DNA of 64,000 nucleotides from Siphonodentalium dalli. Taxonomy: Eukaryota; Mollusca; Scaphopoda; Gadilida; Siphonodentaliidae. Location: NCBI GenBank assembly GCA_032622095.1, contig CP136061.1:91489845-91553844 (forward strand), written 5' to 3'. Made by a program: the position numbers and the translations under genes. The notes below the pieces were generated by a model. The model was given only the letters and a program-made list of their open reading frames with translations. It did no database searches and was not told the DNA's origin. This document shows, piece after piece, positions 12,181 to 22,775 of this stretch (the stretch's first letter is position 1; the number at the start of each line of letters is the position of its first letter).

Positions 12181-12779
12181 CGGATACCCCCCTGTTTTTA
12201 AAATACTAAGATGTTTCACATGTCAGTAAACATTTAGTTAAGATAATAAAATAACAGTTCCCATTGCAGGTGTACAACCATAACCCTAATCTTATACCTA
12301 TTGACCGAAAATGTAGGAATAAAAGCTTGGACAAAATTATGTATGTTGCGAAAAAAATTCTAAGTCGAAAAAGGGGAATAACTCCACACAAAAAATGTCG
12401 GACAGACATCATAATCGCAGGTGCACAGGTTCCCATGGTACTAAATATCAGTGCCAAGATTAAAAAACATTGACCGAAAAATGTAGGAATAAAAGCTCGG
12501 ACAAAATTTTGCATGTTGCAAAAAACAATTCTAAGTCGAAAAAGGGTGATAACTCCACCAAAAAATGTGGGACAGATGTCATAATCGCAGGTGCACAAGT
12601 TCCCATGGTGGTTGATGTCTGTGCCAAGTTTCACGGAAATTGATCAAAAAACGACTGAGAAAAACTCCGGACAAATTTGTGTCCACGGACGGACGACGGA
12701 CAACGGACGGACGACAGACGACGGACGGACGAGCTGATTCCAGTATACAACCCTCTAACTTCGTTGCGGGGGTATAATT
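12181..12779. mobile_element. Non-autonomous repeat element with 170-bp internal tandem units
   Basis: The ends GGATACCCCC (12181) and GGGGGTATAAT (to 12779) are inverted. Inside, a unit beginning TTGACCGAAAA.TGTAGGAAT occurs at about 12300 and 12470 (period ~170 bp). A tail of CGGACGGACGACGGACAACG type follows, then CTCTAACTTCGTTGCGGGGG. Abundant elements of this form are familiar in marine invertebrate genomes; the class is unassigned. The 142-codon minus-strand frame across it is hydrophobic and internally repeated because the DNA is repeated, so I do not call it a gene. Confidence 0.65.
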
Positions 12780-12936
12780 TGTTGAACAGCATTATTCGGA
12801 CAAAGTGATAGCTACACAGATATCTGTTGTCGACATAAATTCAATAGCTATTCTAATTCTGACAGTACAATGTGACCACACTCACTCTGAATATAAGGGA
12901 ACTTAACCCTTTCATGACGGGAGCTGTGGTGGCACA

Positions 12937-13050
12937 GTAAAGCTCTAATTAACTGACTCCTTAAACACAGCATAATTATGGGTAACTTTCAAAGGAATTA
13001 GTCGGAAATATGGCTTGTTGCAATTCATCAGAAAGCTCTCAGGCATACAT
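12937..13050. mobile_element. Half copy of palindromic MITE (TAATGCCC family)
   Basis: GCTCTAATTAACTGACTCC, CAGCATAATTATGGGTAAC and TATGGCTTGTTGCAATTCAT match, with changes, the left arm of the complete palindromic copy at 20996-21180. The right arm is absent. Confidence 0.7.
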
Positions 13051-13134
13051 TTGCTCCATTGCTAGTAGACCAAGAATTTGTTGATGATTTTGGGATTTGA
13101 CATGAAAGTCAGTTGACACTCAGTATTATTTGCA

Positions 13135-13395
13135 GAGCATTAACACTTTCTATACTAATGTCTTTTCCCTAATAAGTTATGAAAGTATACTTTGGAATTC
13201 CTTGTTATTAATCTGGAGGGTTGTTCATGAAATATAAGCACATAATAAATAATACCAGTGCCAATTGTTATTTAATTGAAGGAAATGTTCAGATAATAAG
13301 TTCCAACAAACCAGATGTTGTTTGTTGACCTTATTACCTGTATATTATCTAAGGGAACTATTCATTAATGAGTATTTAGTATAAAAAGTGGTAAA
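13135..13395. mobile_element. Diverged member of the TTAA-flanked MITE family
   Basis: The left end TTAACACTTTCTATACTAA and the right end TTTAGTATAAAAAGTGGTAA are imperfect inverted repeats. The interior has GGAAATGTTCAGATAATAAG and its near-inverse, matching parts of the element at 55957-56178 that seeded the 68-bp minisatellite. A further fragment of the right end (GAATATTTAGTATAAAAAGG) is near 13879-13900. Confidence 0.6.
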
Positions 13396-13400
13396 GCTAC

Positions 13401-14916
13401 CGGTGGTGTGCCTGTCCCAATGGTAAAGTATAAATGTATACTTACTGGATGAAAACTCAAAAACAAGTCTACAATCCTTTGATCACCTTCTTTAAAATGC
13501 ATGCAGATTCAATTTTGGAACGACTAGCGATATAGCACATGTGTCCTTTGTCCTGGAAAAAACAAAGGTCAAACATTCAAACATGCCACACTCTTCAAAT
13601 CCCCCCTTCAATTCAACACTATAGAAACTACTCTACTTTTTCATTTTCACTTCCTACAATTTCTCACAATAAATTGAAAATACTCAAACCTGATTGAATG
13701 AGGGTATGTGTTTGCCATCTTGACACACATTCATGCCATATACTTTGATTGTTGACTGGGGAGGTAAGCATGTACCATTTGTCACCCAACTCAACTACTT
13801 GTATGTTACTTTTAAAACTCCAAATTGCTGAAATTTTGTTGAAATATAATATGAGGGAACTACTACTAGCAGCTAGTGAATATTTAGTATAAAAAGGCCT
13901 GAATTAAAATGATTTCAAGTATGACTATGAGTAGGATAATTATGTGTGTTGTAGTTAATGAGTGATGAGGGATGTGGCTTGTTGGGTGTGCCAATGAATT
14001 TAGTCATAAAAAGGGTAAAATCCAAGATGGCCAGTGACGACCATATTCTTTAACAAATTTCGGAAGCTATCATTCGCTCCCAACTAGAGATAATGCCCAG
14101 GAGATCCTTATGATGTTGGTGCAAAATATCTCAGATCGAAGTACTTACTACTGTGCTGATCAGTCATCATCTACACTATTTACTCTGACAGTCAGTATTT
14201 TAATAACAGTGGTGCCATACTGATAGGCATTGTTCAATCTAAGGTTCATGTCGCAATCATGTTTGATTAAAAATAATATGATTTCCTTTATTCCCCCCAA
14301 TACATGTGCGATATGCCCATTCAGCCAAATTGTGTCCCGTTATATACTTTGTGCTGCCATGGGCATATTTTTCAGAATGAATAATCCACAAACCACTTAT
14401 GATCTTATTGTGGTCATTTCCAAAAAACAATATAACAATTGATTTCCACCTGCCCTACATTTCTACCATATGTAACTGGAAACAACAAAATTTTGTTTTA
14501 GGCCAAGCTATACTTACAGCACCTGTGGTGTCAAAATAACTTTGGCCACTGTTTGCAATTTGGGCCATGATTGTCATTGCCTTGTCATCTTTTAAGCTCT
14601 CAAGTCAATATTAAACCTGCTGTTGCCACCTTCTCTCTTAGAATCTTACTCAGCCCCAAAACTTCAACTTAATCCTTCGAAGATACATGTACCTTGAGGG
14701 AATGAAAGAATGAAAGAATTAGATTTTTTTTATGCAAATGACATGTGGTCAGATGCCAATAACCTGTTTATATATAACTATGGGTGTATGCGAGATATAA
14801 CCATTAAAAAACAAGAGGGCAAATGTTAACCCATCCCTTGACGATAGTAAATTGCTATGATCGGAATCATAAATGAGAGTTTTGGTGTTGAATTATAGTG
14901 TATACTGTTATGTACT
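13401..14916. other. Spacer without recognised gene
   Basis: Apart from the small TTAA-family fragment near 13850-13900, no gene, RNA or structured repeat is seen. Confidence 0.5.
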
Positions 14917-14923
14917 ATTATAG

Positions 14924-15765
14924 CATGGTTTCCGCTATACCGGCAGGGGGTCCCCTTGACGGCCCTTTCCCCTCACCAAGTTTTCCCCTCCTGCCATACC
15001 CAAGGACATACTGCATGTCTATAAAGGTATAAAGATGTTTAAAACTTCTGAATTTTGTTGGAATAGTACTAAGGAATTTTAAAAGGTGAATTTATTTGAT
15101 ATCTTGTGAGTGTACACACTCTAAACGCGTTATTAAATTGAAACATGAAGTGATCGGAGCTGACATCACTAGAAGCTATGCCTTTGAGGCTGGTTAGTTA
15201 CATTGCGGTTAGTACCCGGTTATGTTATGCAAAAGAACAGTATTTTAATCATACCTGTCATGTTTTATACTGCAAAATATACCATTCACTTTGTAATAGA
15301 GCGAGAGAAAAATGTGGGAGTAGCCGCACTGGACATCAAGGCATCTTACCACTGCCCACAATGAATACTCGTCGGCCAGATATGTAATCAGCCTTAACAT
15401 ATTCCGATTACGTTATGCATCCAAAATATCTGCTGGGTCTTCAACAGTGAGTCTTTTAACATTAATGAGCATGTTTAACTCAGGATCCAAATTACTGGTG
15501 TTCTGTACATGTACTTCGTAAATTAATTTATATCTAATAACTTTACTAGTTTTAAAGTTACAGGTACGTGTATAAGGTTTGATATCTTGGCACTTGGGCA
15601 GAAATGGAACAAAACAATCTGCCATTTCTACTCTCACACGATTCTATTGGCCGATATAACGAAAGTAATTCAACCAGTGCTGAAAGTAAAACAGGTTACT
15701 TCTACCTGGATTTTTCCCCTTGATGGCTACAGGCCCCATTCCCCTACCCCTTAACGGAAACCCTG
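14924..15765. mobile_element. hAT-like non-autonomous element
   Basis: The left end is CATGGTTTCCG. The right end, reverse complemented, is CAGGGTTTCCGTTAAGG, and both are followed inwards by polypyrimidine-rich CCCCTTGA(C/T)GG blocks in inverted orientation. A direct repeat ATTATAG flanks the 842-bp block at 14917-14923 and 15766-15772. CAGGG-type ends with a 7-8 bp target duplication fit hAT. Internal frames of 69-74 codons show no transposase motif. Confidence 0.7.
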
Positions 15766-15772
15766 ATTATAG

Positions 15773-16555
15773 ACAAATGTACATAACACAAATTATTGGA
15801 ATTTGTGGGTCACCCGTATTTATAAATGAGAATGCACTGGTACTGTGGTACAGCTAGTCCACTACAGCGTTGGGTTAAATGTGAAAAGTTTCCTGAACAT
15901 CGAATAATTGGGTTAAGAGAGTCCAATTTAAGTTTACAATAATAAAGTATCAAATTCTACCAACAATATAGTATACAGAAAAGCCACTGCTGACCCATTA
16001 ATATCAATTATATAGCAGAGCTGTCAACAAATCACAAGAATTGTTTATGTTGAACACTGACTTCTCTATTAAACCAATCACAATTATAATGGCCTCAGAC
16101 CATTTGAAGATATCACTCTACAGCACACTGGCAGATGTCCAAGTCTATGGTTATACCATGTGAAGTTTATTGTTGAATCTTTATTTTAAATTAAATACCA
16201 TAGCTTTCTTCATCAGATTATTTGCACATCAATTGGAATAGCCGCGTAAGAGACATCAGAACATAATATAGTCTTATCAACAGCTGAGTAGTCCAAAGGC
16301 ATGGGATGGAATTGTTTAATTGGGTTTTAAGTAGCTGTGGTGACTCGGGGTAACATTGGCAGAGTTATAATGGTGTTAGTTTTTCAAATTTTGCCACTTA
16401 AATTTTTTTTTTTTTAAATATTTAAACAACAATTATTTCATTATATATTATTTTTATTTATTTAATACTGATTCATATTCATTTTTATGTTAAATTGAGC
16501 AAGAAAACCAATCTAAATTTTTTAAATTTTTTTTAAGAGAATAATTTTTTTCGAA
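15773..16555. other. AT-rich spacer
   Basis: No gene is supported. T- and A-rich runs lie near 16395-16550. Confidence 0.5.
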
Positions 16556-16557
16556 AA

Positions 16558-16785
16558 AGGCCCATAGCTCAGTTAAATATAGTCGGATCAAACCCATATT
16601 CACTCGATCTGTATTTTGGGCTGAGAAACCCATATACAAAATTTGGTTCCGGTCGGATAGAAATTGTTTGCATAAAGTGTCTACAGACAGACAGCCAGAT
16701 GGACGGACAGGACGGACTAACGACGAGTGGTCAATCCGGACAACGACACTATGTTTATCATACTATGGTATGGGTAAACATAAAA
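16558..16785. repeat. Retroelement-type 3' tail fragment
   Basis: The sequence runs from CCCATAGCTCAGTTAAATAT through GGTTCCGGTCGGATAG to ACAGACAGACAG and GGACGGACAGGACGGAC. It then ends in TATCATACTATGGTATGGGT, which contains a short palindrome. The order (conserved block, then short tandem GGAC/ACAG units) resembles other dispersed element tails in this window. The class is not determined. Confidence 0.45.
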
Positions 16786-16891
16786 CGCTGTGCATTTGAC
16801 AGTGTATTTATCCGTGGTGTATGTTCCTGTGGTTGGCCGTGTTAGCTTATTTTTTGAAGGGTTATCTTGTTTGGCCGGTGATGGGATTAGT

Positions 16892-16986
16892 GGTTTCTAT
16901 GTCTTGTCTAGTCAGATGTTACCAGTATGTTTGAGCTGCGGTTTCCATGTCTTGTCTAGTCAGATGTTACCAGTATGTTTGAGCTT
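16892..16986 (+). repeat. 48-bp direct duplication
   Basis: GGTTTC(T/C)ATGTCTTGTCTAG onwards is repeated at 16892 and 16940 with two or so differences. As 48 is a multiple of three, the 67-codon frame here reads a 16-residue repeat (LSSQMLPVCLS twice). There is no other sign that it is translated. Confidence 0.8.
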
Positions 16987-17084
16987 TGTCTGAAAAAGAC
17001 GCACTTTTTATACAAGAATTTGCGCAACAGGAACGCAAGGACATCGCATGTCCAGTGCATTTAAGAGACCGAATATATATGATA

Positions 17085-17648
17085 CTAGCCGATGAGCCCG
17101 ACGTTGTCCGGGCTATTCAAAAACCAAATTTCAAGTCTATAGCTCTACCCGTTTCGAAGATCTGGTCTGCGCATGCGCGAAGCTGGCATCGCACGGGCTC
17201 GGCGACCCGATAAAATTTGTATCCGGGGCAAGATACATTCACATACCAAATTTCAAGTCGATAGCTCCACCCATTTCCGAGATCTCGTCTGCGCATGCAC
17301 CAAATTTCAAGTCGATAGCTCTACCCTTTTCCGAGATCTGGTCTGCGCATACGCGAAGCTGGCGTCGCACGGGCTCGGCGACCCGATAAAATTTGTATCC
17401 GGGGCAAGATACATTCACATAGCAAATTTCAAGTCGATAGCTCCACCCGTTTCCGAGATCTCATCTGCGCATGCGCTGCACGGGCGCCGCACGGGCTCGC
17501 CAATACGACAACGTCCACCACCTGGTCAAACTACACACACGTACCAAGTTTCGCCCCGATCGGTCGAGAATCGTAGATTTGTATCAATGACAGACAAACA
17601 TACATACAAACATACATACAAACAGAGGTCTTCAAAATATATATGAGA
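17085..17648 (-). mobile_element. Helitron-like non-autonomous element 1
   Basis: Read on the minus strand, it starts TCTCATATATATTTTGAAGAC and ends with a hairpin (GCCCGGACAACGTCGGGC) followed by TCATCGG and CTAG. Helitrons characteristically begin TC, have a GC-rich hairpin 10-12 bp before the end, finish with CTRR and insert between A and T without duplication; the base beyond CTAG here is T. The body carries copies of a 122-bp unit and a short tail of GTATGTAT-like repeats. No Rep/helicase frame is present. Confidence 0.65.
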
Positions 17649-18044
17649 CTAGCCGATGAGCCCGACGTTGTCCGGGCTATTCAAAAACCAAATTTCAAGT
17701 CGATAGCTCTACCCGTTTCCGAGACCTGGTCTGCGCATGCGCGAAGCTGGCGTCGCACGGGCTCGGCGACCCGATAAAATTCGTATCCGGGGCAAGATAC
17801 ATTCACATACCAAATTTCAAGTCGAAAGCTCCACCCGTTTCCGAGATCTCGTCTGCGCATGCACGAAGCGGGCGCCACACGGACTCGCCAATACGACAAC
17901 GACGACCGCCTGGTCAAACTACACACACGTATCAAGTTTCGTCCCGATCGGTCGAGAATCGTAGATTTGTACAAATGACAGACATACATACATACAGACA
18001 GACAGACAGACATACAAATATAGGTCTTCAAAATATATATGAGA
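17649..18044 (-). mobile_element. Helitron-like non-autonomous element 2
   Basis: It directly abuts element 1. The plus-strand junction reads GAGA then CTAG, so the 5' TC of element 1 (minus strand) touches the CTAG terminus of this one. It has the same hairpin and same TCTCATATAT start, fewer internal 122-bp units, and ends before TATA at 18045. It has the same body landmarks (CCGATCGG near the tail, CATGCGCGAAG in the units). Confidence 0.65.
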
Positions 18045-18048
18045 TATA

Positions 18049-18694
18049 CTAGCAGGATGACCCGACTTCGTCCGGGCTGTTTCCCCTCTGCTTTCATCCG
18101 TCGAAAGGCGCGATTTGACCTTGAATTGACTATTTTGAAGGTCAAGGTCAGGTCGGGGGTCACGATTTGACCCGTCCAAAAGACTGCCCGGACAAAAGTA
18201 CCCGACAAAAGTACCCGTCGAAATGCATCCGGTTTTACCCGATTCGACCTTGAATTGATCATTTTGAAGGTTAAGGTTAGGTCGGGGTCACGATTTGACC
18301 CGTCCAAAACACCCAGTGGACAAAAGTAACCATACGTATCCAATTTCGTCAAAATCCCATAAAAATTCGCGATTTGACCTTGAATTGACCCGATTTCAAG
18401 GTCAAGGTCACGTCGCACGGGCAAATGAATAGGCTTACGACACACCCCATACGAAAGTATCCATAGACACCAATGTTCATCGAAATCCCGTAATACTCGG
18501 GCGTTTGACCTTGAAATGACCCGATTTCAAGGTCAATGTCACGTCGCACGAGCAAATTAATAGGCCCATGCCACTCCACGGCCGAAAGTAGCCCCACATA
18601 CCAAGTTTCATCGAAATCGGCTCGGCCGTTTTCGAGTCCATCGTGAAAACACAGACAGACACACACACACAGATTTTCCAAAATATATAATAGA
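18049..18694 (-). mobile_element. Helitron-like non-autonomous element 3, different body
   Basis: It shares terminal architecture with its neighbours (CTAG, then hairpin CCCGACTTCGTCCGGG) and a minus-strand start of TCTATTATATATTTTGGAAA. The body differs, being built of units with TTTGACCTTGAATTGACC and AAGGTCAAGGTCA, about 110-125 bp apart. The hairpin differs from element 1 in its loop (TTC for GTT) but keeps the paired bases. The 254-codon minus-strand frame starting at 18445 runs from this element into element 2 across both bodies and is a by-product of the GC-rich repeats. Confidence 0.6.
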
Positions 18695-19322
18695 CTAGCC
18701 GATGAGCCCGACGTTGTCCGGGCTATTCAAAAACCAAATTTCAAGTCGATAGCTCCACCCGTTTCCGAGATCTGGTCTGCGCATGCGCGAAGCTGGCGTC
18801 GCACGGACTCGGCGACGCGATAAAATTCGTATCCGGGGTAAGATACATTCACATAGCAAATTTCAAGTCGATAGCTCCACCCGTTTCCGAGATCTCGTCT
18901 GCGCATGCGCGAAGCGGGCGCCGCACGGGCTCGGTGACCCGATAAAATTCGCATCCGGGGCAAGATACATTAACATAGCAAATTTCAAGTCGATAGCTCC
19001 ACCCGTTTCCGAGATCTCGTCTGCGCATGCGCAAAGCGGGCGCCGCACGGGCTCGGCGACTCCATAATATTTGCATCCGGGGCAAGATACATTCACATAG
19101 CAAATTTGAAGTCGATAGCTCCACCCGTTTCCGAGATCTCGTCTGCGCATGCGCGAAGCGGGCGCCGCACGGGCTCGCCAATACGACAACGACGACCGCC
19201 TGGTCAAACTACACTCACGTACCAAGTTTAGTCCCAATCGGTCAAGAATCGTAGATTTGTATTAATGACAGACAGACAGACAGACAAACATACAGACAGA
19301 GGTCTTCAAAATATATATGAGA
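18695..19322 (-). mobile_element. Helitron-like non-autonomous element 4
   Basis: It has the same family termini as elements 1 and 2 (CTAG plus GCCCGACGTTGTCCGGGC on the plus strand; TCTCATATATATTTTGAAGAC start on the minus strand) and abuts elements 3 and 5 without spacer. It holds the best array of the 122-bp unit, four copies. Confidence 0.65.
18760..19165 (-). repeat. 122-bp tandem units inside Helitron-like element
   Basis: The landmark CCGTTTCCGAGATCT recurs at 18759, 18881, 19003 and 19125, giving a period of 122 bp. Units carry CTGCGCATGCGC, a self-complementary GC-rich core. Because 122 is not divisible by three, consecutive units are read in successive frames, yet the minus strand stays open for up to 124 codons (18863-19237), i.e. 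all three frames of the unit lack stops. I take this as compositional, not proof of a protein. Confidence 0.85.
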
Positions 19323-19918
19323 CTAGCAGGTTAGCCCGCCACCGGCGGCTTGTCCGAAACATGACATTTTTATATATATTTTTTTAATTTTTAGCTCTAC
19401 GCCTTTCAATAAGAACAAATTGTACCCGGTAGCTCCACCAGTTTCCGAGATCTGGTCTGCGCATGAAAATTTGTACCCGGCGCAAGATACATTCACATCC
19501 GTTTCCGAGATCTCGTCTGGGCATGCGCTGCACGGGTGTCGCACGGGCTCGGCGACCCGATAAAATTTGTATCCGGCGCAAGATACATTCACATAGCAAA
19601 TTTCAAGTCGATAGCTCCACCCGTTTCCGAGATCTCGTCTGCGCATGCGCTGCACGGGCGTCGCACGGGCTCGGCGACCCGATAATATTTGTACCCGGCG
19701 CAAGATACATTCACATAGCAAATTTCAAGTCGATAGCTCCACCCGTTTCCGAGATCTCGTCTGCGCATGCTCTGCACGGGCGTCGCACGGGCTCGCCAAT
19801 ACGACCTCGACCACCGCCTGGTCAAACTACACACACGTACCAAGTTTCGTCCCGATCGGTCGAGAATCGTAGATTTGTATGAAGTACAACACACACACAA
19901 ACATAAATATATAAGAGA
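19323..19918 (-). mobile_element. Helitron-like element 5, decayed
   Basis: The plus-strand end CTAGCAGGTTAGCCCGCCAC carries a different hairpin (GCCCGCCACCGGCGGCTTG). The minus-strand start is TCTCTTATATATTTATG. The interior has three of the same 122-bp units with GCGCTGCACGGG in place of GCGCGAAGCGGG, one unit being truncated near 19465-19520. The 5' boundary is uncertain by a few bases because A, not T, follows. Confidence 0.5.
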
Positions 19919-19922
19919 AATA

Positions 19923-20990
19923 TGTAAATTAGATAGATTGTATCAATATATATAGGAGAGATATGTAAATGATCTACACACCATTACTGGTGTTTGTCAA
20001 AGTTTAGTGGGGTATATCAATACTCATTCACGATCATATCATTGAGGTCCGGAGGGTGTGGGCTATCTCTCGAATACAAGGAGTTCTCAAAATATATAGA
20101 AGAGATAATGAAATTATATATGTACTGGTACATAGTATTTGAGTTGATTGTGATGACTTTCGTGTAGTTTTGTGGTTATGAGAGCACATGCGTGCCTTCT
20201 TATTGTCCCCCTGATTTCCGTATGTTGTCTACTTTAAAAATATATCTTTTCCAATATGGGTGGCACCAGGATATCTCTCGATTATATCTACCGGGCAGAC
20301 TACTGCAGATCTCCCGGTTGTAGCCCCTCCCTGTTTTCCAACAAAATCTAATATTGATGATTTCTCATCATCAGTGAATGCAAGGCCACCCTTTTGTCAT
20401 GGGGTGCCAGACAGGGGCGTTATGACATGGGCTGGTTATGCAGGGGTATTACCCCCCTCCCCCATAGCCAAACCTCACACATTTATTTGGAAATTATACC
20501 AAAATGAGGTTTGATTTTCCAATGTTCAATTTATTAGTGACATATTTGTTTATTTTAGAACATTTGCATATATTCCTTTAATTTGCAAAACTTTGGACTG
20601 AAATGGCCATTAGTTTGCAATTTTCCCAACATTTGGGTGGGTATCAGGTTGGAAATTTCCCCCAATTTGAACATATTGAGGCCGGATTAGATGCTAAGAA
20701 TGATAAATTTTTATGTTCAGATACCACCAGGCCGTCCGACCTATTTGCCCTATGATGTTCTCAGTGGCCAGTTAAAGCTGCTAATTATTTTTTTTTTAAA
20801 CACCATAAATTGGGGTGCAAATTTTCCTGGCATTCATCAATATCATAGACAATTACATGTAGGTGTTAGGAGTTTGTAATTTTTATGTTCAGATCTAAAT
20901 AAATTGTCATACTGGGCCGAACCATCCTTTTCATCCCCTGCATGGATAGTGGCCACAAGACTACTGATCCATTTAGAATATGCTACCATT
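19923..20990. other. Spacer without recognised gene
   Basis: Small A-rich GAGATATGTAAAT repeats occur near 19917-19970. The 84-codon frame at 20260-20514 lacks an ATG start and known motifs. Nothing else is supported. Confidence 0.5.
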
Positions 20991-20995
20991 TACAG

Positions 20996-21180
20996 TAATG
21001 CCCTAATTAATCGACTCCGTAACCACAGCATAATTATTGATAACTTTTCAGGATTTAGTCACAAATGTGGCTTGTTGCCATTCATCGGAAAGCTCTCCGA
21101 GACGTTTGCGGTGAATGACAACAAGCCATATTTGCTACTAAATCATGCTGTGGTTATGGAGTCCATTAATTAGGGCATTA
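20996..21180. mobile_element. Complete palindromic MITE (TAATGCCC family)
   Basis: TAATGCCCTAATTAA opens the element and its perfect reverse complement TTAATTAGGGCATTA closes it. The arms, each ~85 bp, are complementary through GGCTTGTTGCCATTCA near the centre. Length is 185 bp. Related partial copies lie at 12937 and 22585. A TA target site (mariner-like) would fit the ends, but a duplication cannot be told from the palindrome. Confidence 0.85.
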
Positions 21181-22584
21181 TTGTATTAGTCTCTGATGGA
21201 AAAGTTAGGAAAAATCAAGCCCCATGGGGTTTTGCAAATTGAATTATGCAAACTTTATTTGTGTCATTCAAGGGGTTGGGTGCAGTTGGAAGTACCAAGA
21301 TGGCGACCATCCCCACCAAACCATCTGGCCATGCTCCAAGTGCCAAATATCCCAGACTCAACCATTGGGTGCCCCTTCCTTAGTTTTTGCTTTGGGTATA
21401 AGGGGCTAATTAGTAATATGTGCCATGTGGATACATTTTGAATGGCCGACCGCATAAACTCACTGTTATGTGATACTTGAACATTTTTTCAAAAGTGTTG
21501 CTCAATTATCTCAGGCAATTTAAACTTGGTCGTGGCAATTCCAACAAATGGCATATCCCTGGTGAAAATTGGTGGGCAAAACCCAAATATTTAAACTTGA
21601 CTTGTATTTTTGGGCTAGAGAGATGAAAATTTATTGCCAATTCCAACAAAAAAGGAAATGCTTGCGGTTAAAATTTGTGGACAGAACCCACATGCCAAAT
21701 TTCATTCCCAATTCAGTTGAGACTATCTAATGCTATCAACCAAAAGCGAACATATCGACGGATGAACCAACATTCGGTATTTATGGGTTAATTTAACTGA
21801 GCTTATTCCACATGGTAGAACCACACCTACCATTCGATGTGCTGCCTCTCTGGTTGACAAGACCAATCTCTGGCATACAAGGCCACCTATATGGCCAGAA
21901 TAAGGCTACAGGCATTTAATTCAATAAAAACAGAATGGACAGGTACTGATATATGTGTCAAATTTAACACAATCACCCCAGGGCATATATTTCATCTGAT
22001 TTTGTGAGAATCCATACATACTTTTTCATGATAATCCATGGTAATTTGCGAGAATATTTACGAGAATCTAGAATTGGATTCTCGCCGAAATATAAGCGGC
22101 CCTGCACCCTTTATACTGTGAGTATAGCCTGACCACACATAGTATGCTACTAACAACAGATACATGTAGCAATAGCATACAACTCAGCAAAAATAGGCTT
22201 CAAAAAGCGAGAGGGTATGACTTTTCTACACCAGCCAAATTGAATGTCAGATTTCTTTCATGTCACTGACATATTCAAAGACATGTACAATCGTACATGT
22301 ACCTGCACTGTTGATGTAATTGCAATGTTGCAGTGACCAACCTCATACATATATGCATATATACAACAATGTACATGTATAATATTAACTGAATTACTAT
22401 GTGTTTAGTTAACATGAAAATAAAGATACCCTGATATGGTATTTGTGAACTAAAAACTTTGCGATTGAATATGGCATAGGTCAAATGTGGATGCGTTTCA
22501 AAATTTCTAGATTTAATTTACCGTTATTGCAGTCACAAATGCATTTCAAAATTTCTAGATTGAATTTACCGTTATTGCAGTCTG
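21181..22584. other. Spacer with minor repeats
   Basis: Around 21530-21690 a phrase with CAATTCCAACAAA, GAAAATT.GTGG and CAGAACCCA is partly repeated. This looks like the remains of an element tail. A CATTTCAAAATTTCTAGATT block is duplicated at 22495 and 22543. No gene is supported. Confidence 0.5.
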
Positions 22585-22587
22585 ACA

Positions 22588-22743
22588 AAGGATTTAGATG
22601 GAAATATGGCTTGTTGCCATTCGTCGGGAAGCTCTCGGCGAAAGCTTTCCAATGAATGGCAACAAGCCATATTTCCGACTAAATCCTTAAAAGTTACCCA
22701 TAATTCTGCTGTGATTATGGAGTCGATTAATTAGGGCATTTAT
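22588..22743. mobile_element. 5'-truncated copy of the TAATGCCC palindromic MITE
   Basis: The centre hairpin (ATATGGCTTGTTGCCATTC against GAATGGCAACAAGCCATAT) and the whole right arm to ATTAATTAGGGCATT are present. Most of the left arm outside GGATTTAGATGG is missing. Confidence 0.8.
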
Positions 22744-22775
22744 GTACGTACAGGATTTTCATGACCGGTTATATT

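Noticed and set aside
12206-12634. 142-codon hydrophobic minus-strand ORF that could look like a membrane protein
   Set aside because: It is made of two copies of the 170-bp internal repeat of a dispersed element. The hydrophobic look comes from T-rich codons.
17081-17125. Hammerhead ribozyme (CCGATGAG followed by a stem)
   Set aside because: The core would need CTGATGAG before and GAAA after stem II; here the first is CCGATGAG and CTATTC follows the stem. The Helitron 3' hairpin reading explains it better.
17681-18445. 254-codon minus-strand ORF
   Set aside because: It spans the boundary between two Helitron-like elements and is built from their repeat units. It has no start context or domain, and related frames reappear wherever the repeats occur.
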